DNA of 64,000 nucleotides from Sphingopyxis sp. PET50 (GCF_025244705.1 NZ_CP104207.1:2542001-2606000); one strand, 5' to 3'. Shown: positions 52,965 to 62,651, counted from the stretch's first letter. Notes: generated from the letters alone by a model not told the origin. A program made the numbers and translations.

Positions 52965-55127
52965 ATGTCCCGTAAACCTCTTCGCGCGCCGCTCGCGCTG
53001 GTCGCCCTGTTCATGACGCCCGCCATGGCGCAGGCCGAGGACAGCGCCGGCATCGCCACCGCCGCGGCGGCGCTCGCCTATCCCGCGACCGAGCGCGGCG
53101 ACACGGTCGATCCGCAGTTCGGCGTCGATGTCGCCGACCCCTATCGCTGGCTGGAGGACGATGTCCGCGTCAATCCGAAGGTCGCCGCATGGGTCGCCGA
53201 CCAGAACAAGGTCACCGACGCCTATCTGGGCACGCTGCCGGGCCGCGACGCCTTCAAGACGCGGATGACCGAGCTCTACAATTACGAACGCTTCGGCCTG
53301 CCACGCAAGGCGGGCACCCGCTATTTCTACACCCGCAACGACGGACTGCAGCCGCAGTCGGTGCTCTATGTCCGCGACGGGCTGAAGGGCGAGGGCCGCA
53401 TCCTGATCGACCCCAATGGCTGGGCCCAGGACGGCGCGACCGCGCTCGCCGAATGGACCCCGTCGGAGGACGGCAAATATTTGCTCTACTCGGTGCAGGA
53501 CGGCGGCACCGACTGGCGCATCGTTCGCGTCATGGACGTCGCGACGGGCCAGGACCTGTCCGACGAGGTGCGCTGGGTCAAATTCTCCGCGCTCGACTGG
53601 GCGAAGGACGGCAGCGGCTTTTATTATTCGCGCTTCCCCGAACCCGCCGAGGGCGCGGCCTTCCAGTCGCTGAACGAAAATCACACCGTCTATTTCCACC
53701 GGCTCGGCACGCCGCAGAGCGCGGACGTGCCGATTCACGCGACCCCCGATAAGCCCAAGCTGAACAATGCCGCGGTGGTCAGCGACGACGGCAAATATCT
53801 GATCGTCGTCGGCTCCGAGGGCACCGACGAACGGTATGGACTGACCCTCTATCCGATCGGGCCGAATGGCGCGGGCAAGCCGGTGACTCTGGTCGATGAT
53901 TTCGCGAACAATTGGGAATATGTCACCAACACCGGCACGCGCTTCACCTTCGTGACCAACAAGGGGGCGGCGCGCCAGCGGCTGGTGTCGATGGACATCC
54001 GCAAGCCCAAGGCGCTGACCCAGCTCGTCGGCGAACAGGCGGCGACGCTCGTGGGCGCGTCGCGCGTCGGCAACCGCATCATCCTCTCCTACCTCGGCGA
54101 CGCCAAGTCGGAGGCGCGCATGGTCGCGCTCGACGGCAAGCCGGTCGCGAACATCCAGCTCGCCGACATCGGCTCGGCCTCGGGCTTCGGCGGCAAGTCG
54201 GCCGACCCCGAAACCTTCTACGCCTTTTCCAGCTACGCGCGGCCGACGACCATCTACCGCCTCGACACCGCGACGGGGAAGAGCGAGATCTTCGCAGAGC
54301 CCAAGCTGACCTTCAATCCGCAGGACTTCAGCGTCGAACAGCGTTTCTACACGTCGAAGGACGGCACCAAGGTGCCGATGTTCCTGGTGATGAAAAAGGG
54401 CCTCGACCGCAGCAAGGGATCGCCGACGCTGCTCTACGGCTATGGCGGCTTCAACGTATCGATGACCCCCGCCTTTTCGCCCACCCGTCTCGCCTGGGTC
54501 GACAAGGGCGGCGTGCTCGCGATCGCCAACCTGCGCGGCGGCGGCGAATATGGCAAGGCGTGGCACGACGCCGGCCGCCTCGACAGGAAACAGAATGTCT
54601 TCGACGATTTTATCGCCGCGGGCGAATATCTGATCGCGCAAGGGATCACCGGCAAGGGCCAGCTCGCGATCGAGGGCGGCTCGAACGGCGGGCTGCTCGT
54701 CGGCGCGGTGACCAACCAGCGCCCCGACCTGATCGCCGCCGCGCTGCCCGCGGTGGGCGTGATGGACATGCTGCGCTTCGACCGCTTCACCGTCGGCCGC
54801 TATTGGGTCGACGATTATGGCTATCCGTCGAAGGAGGAGGATTTCCGGAACCTGCTCACCTATTCGCCCTATCACAACATCCGGGACGGCGTCGCCTATC
54901 CGGCGGTGCTGGTGACGACCGCCGACACCGACGACCGCGTCGTGCCGGGGCACAGCTTCAAATATACCGCCGCGCTCCAGCATGCGCAGGCGGGCGACAG
55001 GCCGCACCTGATCCGCATCGAAACGCGCGCCGGCCATGGTTCGGGCAAGCCGACCGACAAGGTCATCGCCGAAGCCGCCGACAAATATGCCTTTGCGGCC
55101 AAATGGACCGGGCTCGGCGTCGAATAG
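52965..55127 (+). CDS. Prolyl oligopeptidase (S9A)
   Basis: 720 residues with a signal peptide MSRKPLRAPLALVALFMTPA ending AQAEDS. VADPYRWLEDD marks the N-terminus, a seven-bladed propeller follows, and the catalytic triad is Ser in AIEGGSNGGLLVGAV, Asp in TADTDDRVVPGHS and His in ETRAGHGSGKP. It cuts short peptides after proline, here probably in the periplasm. Unlike the S9 gene at 39273 it has no frameshift. ATG 52965 is chosen for the signal peptide. Confidence 0.94.
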   Translation: MSRKPLRAPLALVALFMTPAMAQAEDSAGIATAAAALAYPATERGDTVDPQFGVDVADPYRWLEDDVRVNPKVAAWVADQNKVTDAYLGTLPGRDAFKTRMTELYNYERFGLPRKAGTRYFYTRNDGLQPQSVLYVRDGLKGEGRILIDPNGWAQDGATALAEWTPSEDGKYLLYSVQDGGTDWRIVRVMDVATGQDLSDEVRWVKFSALDWAKDGSGFYYSRFPEPAEGAAFQSLNENHTVYFHRLGTPQSADVPIHATPDKPKLNNAAVVSDDGKYLIVVGSEGTDERYGLTLYPIGPNGAGKPVTLVDDFANNWEYVTNTGTRFTFVTNKGAARQRLVSMDIRKPKALTQLVGEQAATLVGASRVGNRIILSYLGDAKSEARMVALDGKPVANIQLADIGSASGFGGKSADPETFYAFSSYARPTTIYRLDTATGKSEIFAEPKLTFNPQDFSVEQRFYTSKDGTKVPMFLVMKKGLDRSKGSPTLLYGYGGFNVSMTPAFSPTRLAWVDKGGVLAIANLRGGGEYGKAWHDAGRLDRKQNVFDDFIAAGEYLIAQGITGKGQLAIEGGSNGGLLVGAVTNQRPDLIAAALPAVGVMDMLRFDRFTVGRYWVDDYGYPSKEEDFRNLLTYSPYHNIRDGVAYPAVLVTTADTDDRVVPGHSFKYTAALQHAQAGDRPHLIRIETRAGHGSGKPTDKVIAEAADKYAFAAKWTGLGVE

Positions 55128-56233
55128 GCAAACGCCTCGCGATCGCCGCCGCGCTCATGCTGCTGGGCGGGGCGGCGACCGGGAGCATGTTGCCCGACGG
55201 CGAAGCGGCGCGCGTCGAGCGGCGGGCCGATTGTTATGACCCGGCGGCGCTGCCGCCGGTCGAGACGCTGGCCGACGGCCGCAAGGCGGTTCGCCTGCGC
55301 GTGCTGCTCTGGAATGTCGAGGGCCTGCCCTGGCCGATCCGCAGCGGACGCGGACCGAAGCTCGAGCGGATCGCCGACTGGATCGCCAGGCGCCGCGCGG
55401 CGGGGCATGGCCCCGACATCCTAATCCTGCACAAGGCGTTCGTGCCCGAGGCGTCGCGCATCACCCTCGCGGGCGGATTCCGCAACATCCTCCCCGGCCC
55501 GGCGCTGAAAGAGAAACGCCAGCTCCCCGCCGCGCCGCCGCCCGACGGCTATGCCGGCGCCGCGCACTGGTGGAAGGGCGAGGGCATCGGCAAATGGCTC
55601 GACGGCGGCCTCTATATCGCCACCGACCTGCCGGTGATCGACAGCGCGCGCGACGCCTTCGGGGCCGACAGCTGCGCAGGCTACGACTGCCTGTCGAACA
55701 AGGGCGGCCTCGCGCTGCGCGTCGCCATCCCCGGCGCGCCCGAGCCGGTGACGCTGTTCAACACCCACCGCAATTCGCGCGAGCCCGCCCAGGTCGGCAT
55801 CCCCCGCGCCGAGACGTCGCATATCCTTCAGACGCGCGAAAACGACGCGCTGCTGACGGCCTTCGGCGACCTCAAAGATGGGGGCGACGCGCTGATCGCG
55901 GCGGGCGACTTCAACAATTACCGCGCGGGCGACAGGGCGGGCCGCTTCGCGACCGACCCCGCCTTCCGCCTCGCCGCCAAGGGCCCCGGCCTCGCCGCCC
56001 GCGCCGCGCCGATGACCGACGCGCGCGCGTGGACCGAGGCCTATGACCTTGTCGGCTATCGCGGCTCGGACGCGCTCCGCGTCGAGCCGCTTTCGGTCGT
56101 CACTTTGTTCGACGGCCAAAACGGCCCTGTTCTTTCGGACCATCCCGCCCAATATGTGACCTTCCGGCTGAGCTGGCGCGGCGACGCGCCCGCGATGCCG
56201 ATCGCCGTCCCGCGCTGCGCCACCCGATCCTGA
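55103..56233 (+). CDS. Endonuclease/exonuclease/phosphatase family protein
   Basis: 376 residues. From ATG 55103 the N-terminus is MDRARRRIGKRLAIAAALML, a signal peptide or anchor; the gene then overlaps the prolyl oligopeptidase by 25 bases. LRVLLWNVEGLPWPIRSGRG, LFNTHRNSREPAQVG, AAGDFNNYRAGDRAGR and VLSDHPAQYVTF are the conserved motifs (Asn, His, GDFN, SDH) of the DNase I-like fold. An exported phosphodiesterase of unknown substrate. Confidence 0.82.
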   Translation: MDRARRRIGKRLAIAAALMLLGGAATGSMLPDGEAARVERRADCYDPAALPPVETLADGRKAVRLRVLLWNVEGLPWPIRSGRGPKLERIADWIARRRAAGHGPDILILHKAFVPEASRITLAGGFRNILPGPALKEKRQLPAAPPPDGYAGAAHWWKGEGIGKWLDGGLYIATDLPVIDSARDAFGADSCAGYDCLSNKGGLALRVAIPGAPEPVTLFNTHRNSREPAQVGIPRAETSHILQTRENDALLTAFGDLKDGGDALIAAGDFNNYRAGDRAGRFATDPAFRLAAKGPGLAARAAPMTDARAWTEAYDLVGYRGSDALRVEPLSVVTLFDGQNGPVLSDHPAQYVTFRLSWRGDAPAMPIAVPRCATRS

Positions 56234-56242
56234 AAGACGCCC

Positions 56243-56731
56243 ATGTCCTATGTCCTCGCCTTCTCCGCCACCGAGCCCGCCGAACTGTGGGCCGAAGCCG
56301 CCGCCGCCGCCGAGGCGCTCGTCGCGGGCGAGCCCGACGGCATCGCCAACATGGCCAATGTCGCGGCGCTGATCTGGCAGGCGATCCCCGATCTGAACTG
56401 GGCGGGCTTCTATCGCTTCGACGGCCGCGAACTCGTCCTCGGACCCTTTCAGGGCAAGGCCGCGTGCATCCGCATCGCGCTCGACAAGGGCGTCTGCGGC
56501 GCCGCCGCGCGCGCCCGCGAAACCCGGCGCGTCGAGGATGTCCACGCCTTCCCCGGCCATATCGCGTGCGACGGCGACAGCCGCAGCGAACTGGTCGTGC
56601 CGATCGTCGCCGGCGAGCGGCTGATCGGCGTGCTCGACCTCGACAGCCCGCTGCCCGCCCGCTTCACGGCGGAGGATCAGGCCGGCGCCGAGGCGCTGGT
56701 CGCGCGCATCGCGACCGCGCTCGCGGGCTGA
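56243..56731 (+). CDS. msrC: Free methionine-(R)-sulfoxide reductase (GAF type)
   Basis: 162 residues, a single GAF domain. The three conserved cysteines are in GKAACIRIAL, KGVCGAAARA and HIACDGDSRSELVVPI, and the NWAGFYRFDGRELVLGPFQG start fits fRMsr. It reduces free methionine-R-sulfoxide with thioredoxin. Follows the preceding gene by 9 bases. Confidence 0.9.
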   Translation: MSYVLAFSATEPAELWAEAAAAAEALVAGEPDGIANMANVAALIWQAIPDLNWAGFYRFDGRELVLGPFQGKAACIRIALDKGVCGAAARARETRRVEDVHAFPGHIACDGDSRSELVVPIVAGERLIGVLDLDSPLPARFTAEDQAGAEALVARIATALAG

Positions 56732-56795
56732 ACCTGCCCCAAATCGGGACGAAATCGGCAAGGTAAACGGATTCGCCGAAAAGCGCCGGATTTGC

Positions 56796-56810
56796 TAAAC
56801 ACCCTGTTAA
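56796..56810. promoter_or_regulatory. Near-match CtrA site
   Basis: TAAA-N7-TTAA at 56796-56810 differs by one base from the TTAA-N7-TTAA consensus and is 52 bases before the glycine-zipper gene. A GATTC (GANTC) site is at 56770. Weak alone, but a CtrA gene is in this window. Confidence 0.3.
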
Positions 56811-56862
56811 CCAATGGTCCTTGCCGCCGCCGGTCAGGCCCAAGGAAACAGGGAGTTACGCC

Positions 56863-57737
56863 ATGCGCACCGCACTTCTTCTCGGAATCGCCGCCGGATC
56901 GGCGCTGCTGTCCGGCCCGGCGCACGCCGGTCATGGCGACAAGAAGCCCAGCCTCGACTATGGCGCGCCGTCGGCGCCCGATGCCCGCGTCTACACTGGC
57001 TATCCCGACCGCGTGCCGAGCGAAGTCGAATATCGCCGCGTCGAAGGAACCTATGACGCGCAGGGCCGCTGGACCGGCACCTGGAACGGCACCTATGAAA
57101 CGCCCGACGGCCGCCGCTACGACGGCAGCTACGAAGGCACGGTCGAGTCGGTGGGCACCAGCTACGACGCGCCGCCGCCGGCCTATGATCCCTATTATGA
57201 CGAGCGCGGCGGCTATGATCCGCGCTACGATGAAGAAATGGAACGCCGCTGTGGCCGGGGGGGCACGGTCGGCGGTGCGGTTGTCGGTGGCGTCGTAGGC
57301 GGCATCAGCCGGCAACCGCATCGCCGGGCGGGGCAACCGCACCGAAGGCACGATCATCGGCGGCGCGCTCGGCGCGATCATGCGGCGGGGCGATCGGCAG
57401 CGAGGCCGACCGCAAGCGCTGCGAAAGCTGGCGGGCCAGCCGCGGCGGCTATTACACCCAGGGCGGCTATTATCACGGCGGTGCCTATCCGCCCCCGCCG
57501 CCCTATCATGGCGGCCATGGCGGCACGACGGTCTATCAGCAGGGCGGCTATGGCTATGGTTACGGCTATTACACCCCCGGCGTCGTCGTGACGACGGTGA
57601 TCACCACCGGCGCGCCCGTGGTGACCGAGACGGTCGAAACCTCGACGCGCACCTATTACGAGACGGTTCCGGTCCGGAAGCGCCATGTCGCGAAAAAGAA
57701 ATGGAAACCGAAACCCAAGCCGCGCTGCGTCTGCTGA
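56863..57737 (+). pseudogene. Glycine-zipper (2TM) surface protein, two +1 frameshifts
   Basis: Signal peptide MRTALLLGIAAGSALLSGPA cut after HA. A Tyr/Pro/Asp-rich part follows, then the glycine zipper GTVGGAVVGGVVGGISGNRI and IIGGALGAIMGGAIGSEADR, then YYTQGGYYHGGAYPPPPPYH and a Lys-rich end KKKWKPKPKPRCVC. Extra bases near 57309 (AGCCGGC) and 57381-57383 (ATGCGGC) break the zipper; removing both restores it perfectly. An outer-membrane or surface protein related to 17-kDa antigens; about 290 residues. Confidence 0.8.
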
Positions 57738-57740
57738 TTT

Positions 57741-57945
57741 TTACCTGCCCTCCCCTTCAGGGGAGGGCAGCGAGACTTGGCAGCTTGCTGCCTAGTCGCA
57801 GCGGGTGGGGTCCGGCGGCCTTGCACTATCTGACAGGCCCCACTCCAACCCAGTGCCAGGTAAACCGTCCCCCGGACGGTTTAGGTCATGCCAGGGGCAT
57901 GACCGACCTGACACTCCTGAAGGGCAGGGGCTTTTCATTGGCCCT
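57741..57945. repeat. Palindromic intergenic repeat, family B2 (copy 3)
   Basis: Starts CCTGCCCTCCCCTTCAGGGG, continues GCGAGACTTGGCAGCTTGCT and CTAGTCGCAGCGGGTGGGG, and near the end has the inverted pair GTCATGCCAGGGGCATGAC. Similar to 47786. The 323-bp gap 57738-58060 holds this and the promoter of the next gene, no other gene seen. Confidence 0.7.
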
Positions 57946-58060
57946 CCTGCTTCTCGTCGCGCGCGGAGAACGGTTCAGCGAGGCGAAAGCATCCTGCCCC
58001 TATCTGCGACCGATGGCGGGCGGGGCCTATCCCGTGCCCGCACAGTGGGGAGTATCCTCG

Positions 58061-58579
58061 ATGCGCCGTTTCACCACTCTCACCGCCGCGGCCGCGGTCC
58101 TCGTCACCTCCTTCGCCGCCATCCCTGCCGAAGCGCGCAACCGCTACGGTGGCAGGCACCACCGTGACCGCGATCATATCAGCACCGGCGAAGTGCTCGG
58201 CGGCCTCTTCGTCATCGGCGCCATCGCGGCGATCGCCGGCGCCGCGAGCAAGGACAAGGACCAGCGGCGCGAGCAGCGTTACGAGCCGCCCTATCGCGAC
58301 GACGACTATCGCGAAGTCCCGCGTTACGAACCCGATGCCGGCACCACGCCGGGCGCCTATGGCCGCGGCGAGGCCGAGGCGCGCGCCGCCGACGCGTGCA
58401 GCTGGGCGGTCGAGGGCGAGATGGGCGACGACGCCCGCGTCGACCGGATCGACAGCACCCGTGCCGCGAACGGCGGCTGGTACGTCACCGGCGCCGCGTC
58501 GCGGCTGGGCGGCGAGACGCGCAGTTTCGGCTGCAGCTATCGCAACGGCCGCGTCGTCGACGTCACTTTCGGCGGCTGA
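58061..58579 (+). CDS. Small exported protein, paralogue of the gene at 58986
   Basis: 172 residues. Signal peptide RRFTTLTAAAAVLVTSFAAI, then HISTGEVLGGLFVIGAIAAI as a hydrophobic stretch, an Arg/Asp/Tyr-rich linker, and a C-terminal domain with two cysteines (ADACSWAVEGEMG, SFGCSYRNGRVVDVTFGG). The gene at 58986 has the same plan (GISAGEVIAGAVVLGGLAAI, NQCVNAVE, FSCDVRYGRVQDIKFSG). Function unknown. Confidence 0.75.
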   Translation: MRRFTTLTAAAAVLVTSFAAIPAEARNRYGGRHHRDRDHISTGEVLGGLFVIGAIAAIAGAASKDKDQRREQRYEPPYRDDDYREVPRYEPDAGTTPGAYGRGEAEARAADACSWAVEGEMGDDARVDRIDSTRAANGGWYVTGAASRLGGETRSFGCSYRNGRVVDVTFGG

Positions 58580-58700
58580 TCCCGCAGGCGAATACCAGGG
58601 CAAGGGCCTCGTCATCGGCGATGACGGGGCCCTTCGCTTTGGCGATCACGACCTTTGCGAACACGCCGGCTGAACGGCAGGTGTCGGGCGGGAGCGGACG

Positions 58701-58823
58701 TTTATCTCCCCTCCCTGCAAGGGAGGGGCTGGGGGTGGGTGGCCGCCGAAGGCGGCGCTCTTCCTTCTGGCTCGCTGCGCTCGCTACCCACCCCTAACCC
58801 CTCCCTAAAAGGGAGGGGAATGT
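58701..58823. repeat. Palindromic intergenic repeat, family B3 (copy 1)
   Basis: CCCCTCCCTGCAAGGGAGGG followed by GGTGGGTGGCC; the other half has GCTACCCACCCCTAACCCCT and AAAAGGGAGGGG. The same layout is at 61589. The 406-bp gap 58580-58985 holds this and no gene. Confidence 0.75.
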
Positions 58824-58985
58824 CTTATATCCACCCCAAAACCGCCTTCGCTTCTCCACCTGAACCTCCGCTAAACCAAGTCTGAACCGCAGATAAGCGG
58901 GGGGTTCAGACCCGCGACACCGCCCTCCTTCTATACCGGCATCAACAGGCGGCGAATCGCCCCCTGCGGTGAAGGAGACCGAACC

Positions 58986-59504
58986 ATGGCTATGACCAAG
59001 ATGACCAAGGCCGCAATTGGTGCGGCCACCGCCGGCGCAATGTTGCTCGGCAGCACCCCCGCGATGGCCCGCGACCGCGACGGCGACGGGATCAGCGCGG
59101 GCGAAGTGATCGCCGGCGCCGTCGTCCTCGGCGGCCTCGCCGCCATCCTGTCGAGCGGCGGCAACGACCGCTATGACCGCGCCGACTATCGCGACCGCGG
59201 CCGCTATGACGACCCCCGTTACGGCTATGGTTATGACTATGGCCGCTACGGCGACAGCCGCAGCGCGGTGAACCAGTGCGTCAACGCCGTCGAACGCGGC
59301 AGCCGCCGTTACGGCAACACCGACGTCACGCAGGTGACGAGCATCGACCGCAAGCGCGACGGCTACAAGATCAAGGGCCGCGTCGTCGTCCGCGACGGTT
59401 ACGGCGGGCGCTGGGGCCGCGGCGGTTACTATGACAAAGGCAAGTTCAGCTGCGACGTCCGCTACGGCCGCGTGCAGGACATCAAATTCTCGGGCCTGCG
59501 CTAA
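58986..59504 (+). CDS. Small exported protein, paralogue of the gene at 58061
   Basis: 172 residues. Signal peptide AAIGAATAGAMLLGSTPAMA, a hydrophobic stretch GEVIAGAVVLGGLAAIL, a Tyr/Arg/Asp/Gly-rich linker (DDPRYGYGYDYGRYGDSRSA) and a C-terminal domain with NQCVNAVERG and FSCDVRYGRVQDIKFSGLR. Same length and plan as its neighbour 400 bases upstream, so a local duplication. GAAGGAGACCGAACC precedes the ATG. Confidence 0.78.
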   Translation: MAMTKMTKAAIGAATAGAMLLGSTPAMARDRDGDGISAGEVIAGAVVLGGLAAILSSGGNDRYDRADYRDRGRYDDPRYGYGYDYGRYGDSRSAVNQCVNAVERGSRRYGNTDVTQVTSIDRKRDGYKIKGRVVVRDGYGGRWGRGGYYDKGKFSCDVRYGRVQDIKFSGLR

Positions 59505-59547
59505 TATTGGAAAGCCCCTCCCCAAACGGGAGGGGCTTTTCCCATAA

Positions 59548-59637
59548 CGTCGCCCCCGCGAAGGCGGGGGCCGCCATCGGTTTACGCCGCGACGCAGCAA
59601 CAGGCTGACAGCGGCCCCCGCCTTCGCGGGGGCGACG
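59548..59637. repeat. 90-bp palindromic repeat, family A (copy 2)
   Basis: Arms 59548-59574 (CGTCGCCCCCGCGAAGGCGG start) and 59611-59637 pair perfectly over 27 bases. Same length and centre as 25682-25771 but reversed. Confidence 0.85.
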
Positions 59638-59690
59638 ATTATTGCCAGCGACGGTCTTGCGTCGATCAGATACCCGCCGCATGAAGCGGC

Positions 59691-61010
59691 ATGATCAAGC
59701 AAAGCCTGCTCGCCGCGCTGCTGCTCTGCGCAGCCACCCCTGCCCTCGCGGCGGACGAGACCCCCGCCGTCGACCCCGCGCGCCTCAAGGCCGACGTCGA
59801 AAAACTCGTGTCCTTCGGCACCCGTCACACCTTGTCCTCGGCGACCGATCCGAAGCGCGGCATCGGCGCCGCGCGCAATTGGGGCGCCGCCGAATTCGAG
59901 CGCATTTCAAAGGCCTGCGGCGGCTGCCTGACCGTATCGCGCATCTCCGACCGTTTCGAGGGGCCGCGCGCGCCCGCAGGCGTGATCGTCGAAAATGTCC
60001 TCGCGATCCAGAAGGGGACCGGCGACCCCGCGCATGTCGTCATCATCGCCGGCCATATCGACAGCCGCGTCACCGATCCGATGAATTTCACCGCCGACGC
60101 CCCCGGCGCCAACGACGACGGCTCGGGAACCGCGCTGGTGATCGAGGCCGCGCGGCTGCTGTCGAAGCGGAACCATCGCGCGACGATCGTCTATGCCCTG
60201 CTTTCGGGCGAGGAGCAGGGGCTGTGGGGCGGCAAGCTGCTCGCGCGCCATGCCCAGAGCGAAGGCTGGCAGGTCGCGGCGCTGCTCAACAACGACATCG
60301 TCGGCGGCACCCACGGCACCGACGGCACGATCGTCGACAATCGGGTGCGCGTGTTCAGCGAGGGCATCCGCGCGTCGGAGGACCTGGCGGCGCAGCTCGC
60401 GCGGCGCGGCATCGGCGGCGAGGACGACGGGCCATCGCGCGCGCTCGCCAGGGCCGCTCTTCGCGCCGCCACCCGCAATCCGGCGATCGGGCTGGAGGTG
60501 CTCGCGGTACGCCGCCCCGACCGCTTCCGCCGCGGCGGCGACCATCTGCCCTCGCTCGAACTCGGCTACCCGGCGATCCGCTTCACCGTCGGGGTCGAGG
60601 ATTATGACCATCAGCACCAGGATCTGCGCACCGAGGGTGGCCGCCAATATGGCGACACCGTCGACGAGATGGACTTTCCATACCTCGCCCGCGTCACCGC
60701 GCTCAACGTCGCGCTAGCGCGGGAGCTGGCCGACGCGCCGCCCGCGCCCGCCAGCGTCGCCATCGATGGCGCGGTGAGTTCGGACACCAGCATCAGCTGG
60801 ACGCCGGTCAGGGATGCCGCCTCCTACCGTCTCTATTGGCGCCGCGCCGACCGCAGCGACTGGACCGACAGCCGCACCGTGCCAGGCGACTCGACGCAAT
60901 TCCTGCTGAAAGGCGTCCAGATCGACGACCATTTTTTCGGCGTCGCGGCGGTGTCGGCCGAGGGCGCCGAAAGCATCGTCGCCTTCGGCGGTCTGCCGCC
61001 CCAAAAATAG
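59691..61010 (+). CDS. M28 family aminopeptidase with C-terminal fibronectin-like domain
   Basis: 439 residues. Signal peptide MIKQSLLAALLLCAATPALA. Zinc ligands are in VVIIAGHIDSR (His), APGANDDGSGTAL (bridging Asp), LLSGEEQGLWGGK (Glu-Glu), LLNNDIVGG (Asp) and, near the end of the domain, HQHQD (His). Residues about 345-439 (PPAPASVAIDGAVSSDTSIS) look like a fibronectin type III fold. A secreted aminopeptidase. The start matches the signal peptide. Confidence 0.92.
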   Translation: MIKQSLLAALLLCAATPALAADETPAVDPARLKADVEKLVSFGTRHTLSSATDPKRGIGAARNWGAAEFERISKACGGCLTVSRISDRFEGPRAPAGVIVENVLAIQKGTGDPAHVVIIAGHIDSRVTDPMNFTADAPGANDDGSGTALVIEAARLLSKRNHRATIVYALLSGEEQGLWGGKLLARHAQSEGWQVAALLNNDIVGGTHGTDGTIVDNRVRVFSEGIRASEDLAAQLARRGIGGEDDGPSRALARAALRAATRNPAIGLEVLAVRRPDRFRRGGDHLPSLELGYPAIRFTVGVEDYDHQHQDLRTEGGRQYGDTVDEMDFPYLARVTALNVALARELADAPPAPASVAIDGAVSSDTSISWTPVRDAASYRLYWRRADRSDWTDSRTVPGDSTQFLLKGVQIDDHFFGVAAVSAEGAESIVAFGGLPPQK

Positions 61011-61132
61011 GCTCGAAAGCGAGCCGTGACACGCCGCGCTAGTGCAATATTTACCATCTTCTCCTATGGTCGCCGATGGGACCGATATTGTCGCCTGGAG
61101 TGGGATGCCGGGCGGCCTGTACTGGGTCGCGC

Positions 61133-61570
61133 ATGTCCAATCCCGCAGACGATTCTGCATCCGAAAAACGCCAGCCGCGCCAGTCGCGACTGGTGAAGGC
61201 CGCGCTCGAGAGCGAGCGTTTCGGCCGCTTCGACGTCACCGTCCGCAATGTGTCGCAGACCGGCATCGGCGGCCAGGCGCCGCACCCGCTGCAGAATGGC
61301 GAGCGGCTGACCGTCCACCTGCCCGGGCACCCGCCGATGACGGGCACGGTGCGCTGGGTATGCGATCAACGGTTCGGGATCGAGACCGACAGCGAAATCC
61401 GCATCGAGCAGCTGCGCGCGGCGCATGGCGGCAGCATGCCGTCGGCCGACCAGAGTATCGAATTTCGCATCATCCCGCCGCCCAAGACCGTCGCCAAGCG
61501 CCCCGGCCTGCAACTCGGCGCCGCATCGCCGACGAACCCTTATACGAGCGACTGGCGTTCGCGTCGGTAG
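61133..61570 (+). CDS. PilZ domain protein
   Basis: 145 residues. RQPRQSRLVKAALESERFGR followed by VTVRNVSQTGIGGQAPHPLQ carries a PilZ-like signature (R-x-x-R region replaced by QSR, then N-x-S-x-x-G), ending GTVRWVCDQRFGIETD. PilZ domains bind cyclic di-GMP; because the first motif is imperfect, binding is not certain. ATG 61133 is the start closest to the domain. Confidence 0.75.
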   Translation: MSNPADDSASEKRQPRQSRLVKAALESERFGRFDVTVRNVSQTGIGGQAPHPLQNGERLTVHLPGHPPMTGTVRWVCDQRFGIETDSEIRIEQLRAAHGGSMPSADQSIEFRIIPPPKTVAKRPGLQLGAASPTNPYTSDWRSRR

Positions 61571-61588
61571 GGGGTGGGAACGAAACGC

Positions 61589-61731
61589 GACCTTCGCTCT
61601 CCCCTCCCTGGAAGGGAGGGGCTGGGGGTGGGTGGGCGGCCGGAGGCGGCATTCTTCCTTCTTGCTCGCTTCGCTCGCTTCGCTCGCTACCCACCCCTAA
61701 CCCCCTCCCTAATAGGGAGGGGGATCGATCC
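61589..61731. repeat. Palindromic intergenic repeat, family B3 (copy 2)
   Basis: CCCCTCCCTGGAAGGGAGGG and GGTGGGTGGGCGG, then a short tandem run of CGCTTCGCT, then CTACCCACCCCTAACCCC and AATAGGGAGGGGG. Matches 58701. Lies between convergent pilZ and ctrA. Confidence 0.75.
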
Positions 61732-61744
61732 CCCGTCATCCGCA

Positions 61745-61778
61745 CAAAAGAAAACCGGCGCGGATCGCTCCGCGCCGG
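61745..61778 (-). terminator. Intrinsic terminator of ctrA
   Basis: On the minus strand CCGGCGCGGA and TCCGCGCCGG form a perfect 10-bp stem with loop GCGA, followed by TTTTCTTTT. It is 37 bases after the ctrA stop. Confidence 0.9.
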
Positions 61779-61814
61779 GTCCCCCGTTGTAAACTGTTAA
61801 AAAAGCGCTGGGCG

Positions 61815-62522
61815 TCAGGCGACGCGGCGCACTTCATTGCCTTCGTCGTCGATGTCGCGCAGCACATAGCCGCGGCCCCAGACGGTCTCGATGTAATTTT
61901 CGCCGCCGCAGGCCAGCGCCAGCTTCTTGCGCAGCTTGCAGATGAAGACGTCGATGATCTTGAGTTCGGGCTCGTCCATGCCGCCGTAGAGGTGGTTCAG
62001 GAACATTTCCTTGGTCAGCGTCGTGCCCTTGCGGAGCGAGAGCAGCTCGAGCATCTGATATTCCTTGCCGGTCAGGTGCACGCGGGTCGAATCGACCTCG
62101 ACCGTCTTGGTGTCGAGATTGACCGCCAGCTTGCCGGTCTTGATGACGCTCTGGCTGTGGCCCTTCGAGCGGCGGACGACCGCATGGATGCGCGCGACCA
62201 GTTCGTCGCGGTGAAAGGGCTTGGTGACATAGTCGTCGGCGCCGAAGCCGAACGAGCGCACCTTCGAATCCATTTCCGAAATGCCCGACAGGATCAGCAC
62301 CGGCGTCTGCACCTTGGCGGTGCGCAGTTTCTTGAGCACGTCGTAACCGTGCATGTCAGGCAGGTTCAGGTCGAGCAGGATGATGTCGTAATCATAGAGC
62401 TTGCCCAGGTCCAGGCCCTCTTCCCCCAGGTCGGTGGTGTAGACGTTGAAGCCTTCGGTCGTGAGCATCGTGTCGATCGCCTTGGCGGTCGTCGGCTCGT
62501 CCTCGATCAGCAATACGCGCAT
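61815..62522 (-). CDS. ctrA: Cell-cycle response regulator CtrA
   Basis: 235 residues. Receiver domain: [20 protein letters not shown], phosphorylated Asp in [16 protein letters not shown], and Lys in [13 protein letters not shown]. OmpR-type DNA-binding domain: [20 protein letters not shown], and [15 protein letters not shown] recognition helix. CtrA is the master regulator of the alphaproteobacterial cell cycle, motility and division. Its promoter region has CtrA and GANTC sites. Confidence 0.97.
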   Translation of the reverse strand: MRVLLIEDEPTTAKAIDTMLTTEGFNVYTTDLGEEGLDLGKLYDYDIILLDLNLPDMHGYDVLKKLRTAKVQTPVLILSGISEMDSKVRSFGFGADDYVTKPFHRDELVARIHAVVRRSKGHSQSVIKTGKLAVNLDTKTVEVDSTRVHLTGKEYQMLELLSLRKGTTLTKEMFLNHLYGGMDEPELKIIDVFICKLRKKLALACGGENYIETVWGRGYVLRDIDDEGNEVRRVA

Positions 62523-62651
62523 TGGGCACCCCTTAGATTGTTCCCACGATGATCCCGCGACCCGTCCGCTGGACCATCCTGCGATGCCACCGACGAACCC
62601 CCTGTTCGGGACTGCCGGAACATTAACCATGAAAGCAATGAAGGGAAAAGG

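Noticed and set aside
51702..55037. A 1111-codon minus-strand frame
   Set aside because: It is antisense to the saccharopine-reductase-like and prolyl oligopeptidase genes, both of which have full catalytic motifs.
61660..61690. Tandem CGCTTCGCT run as a CRISPR or functional satellite
   Set aside because: It is a few units only, within a family B3 palindromic repeat. No CRISPR-like spaced repeats were seen in the window.
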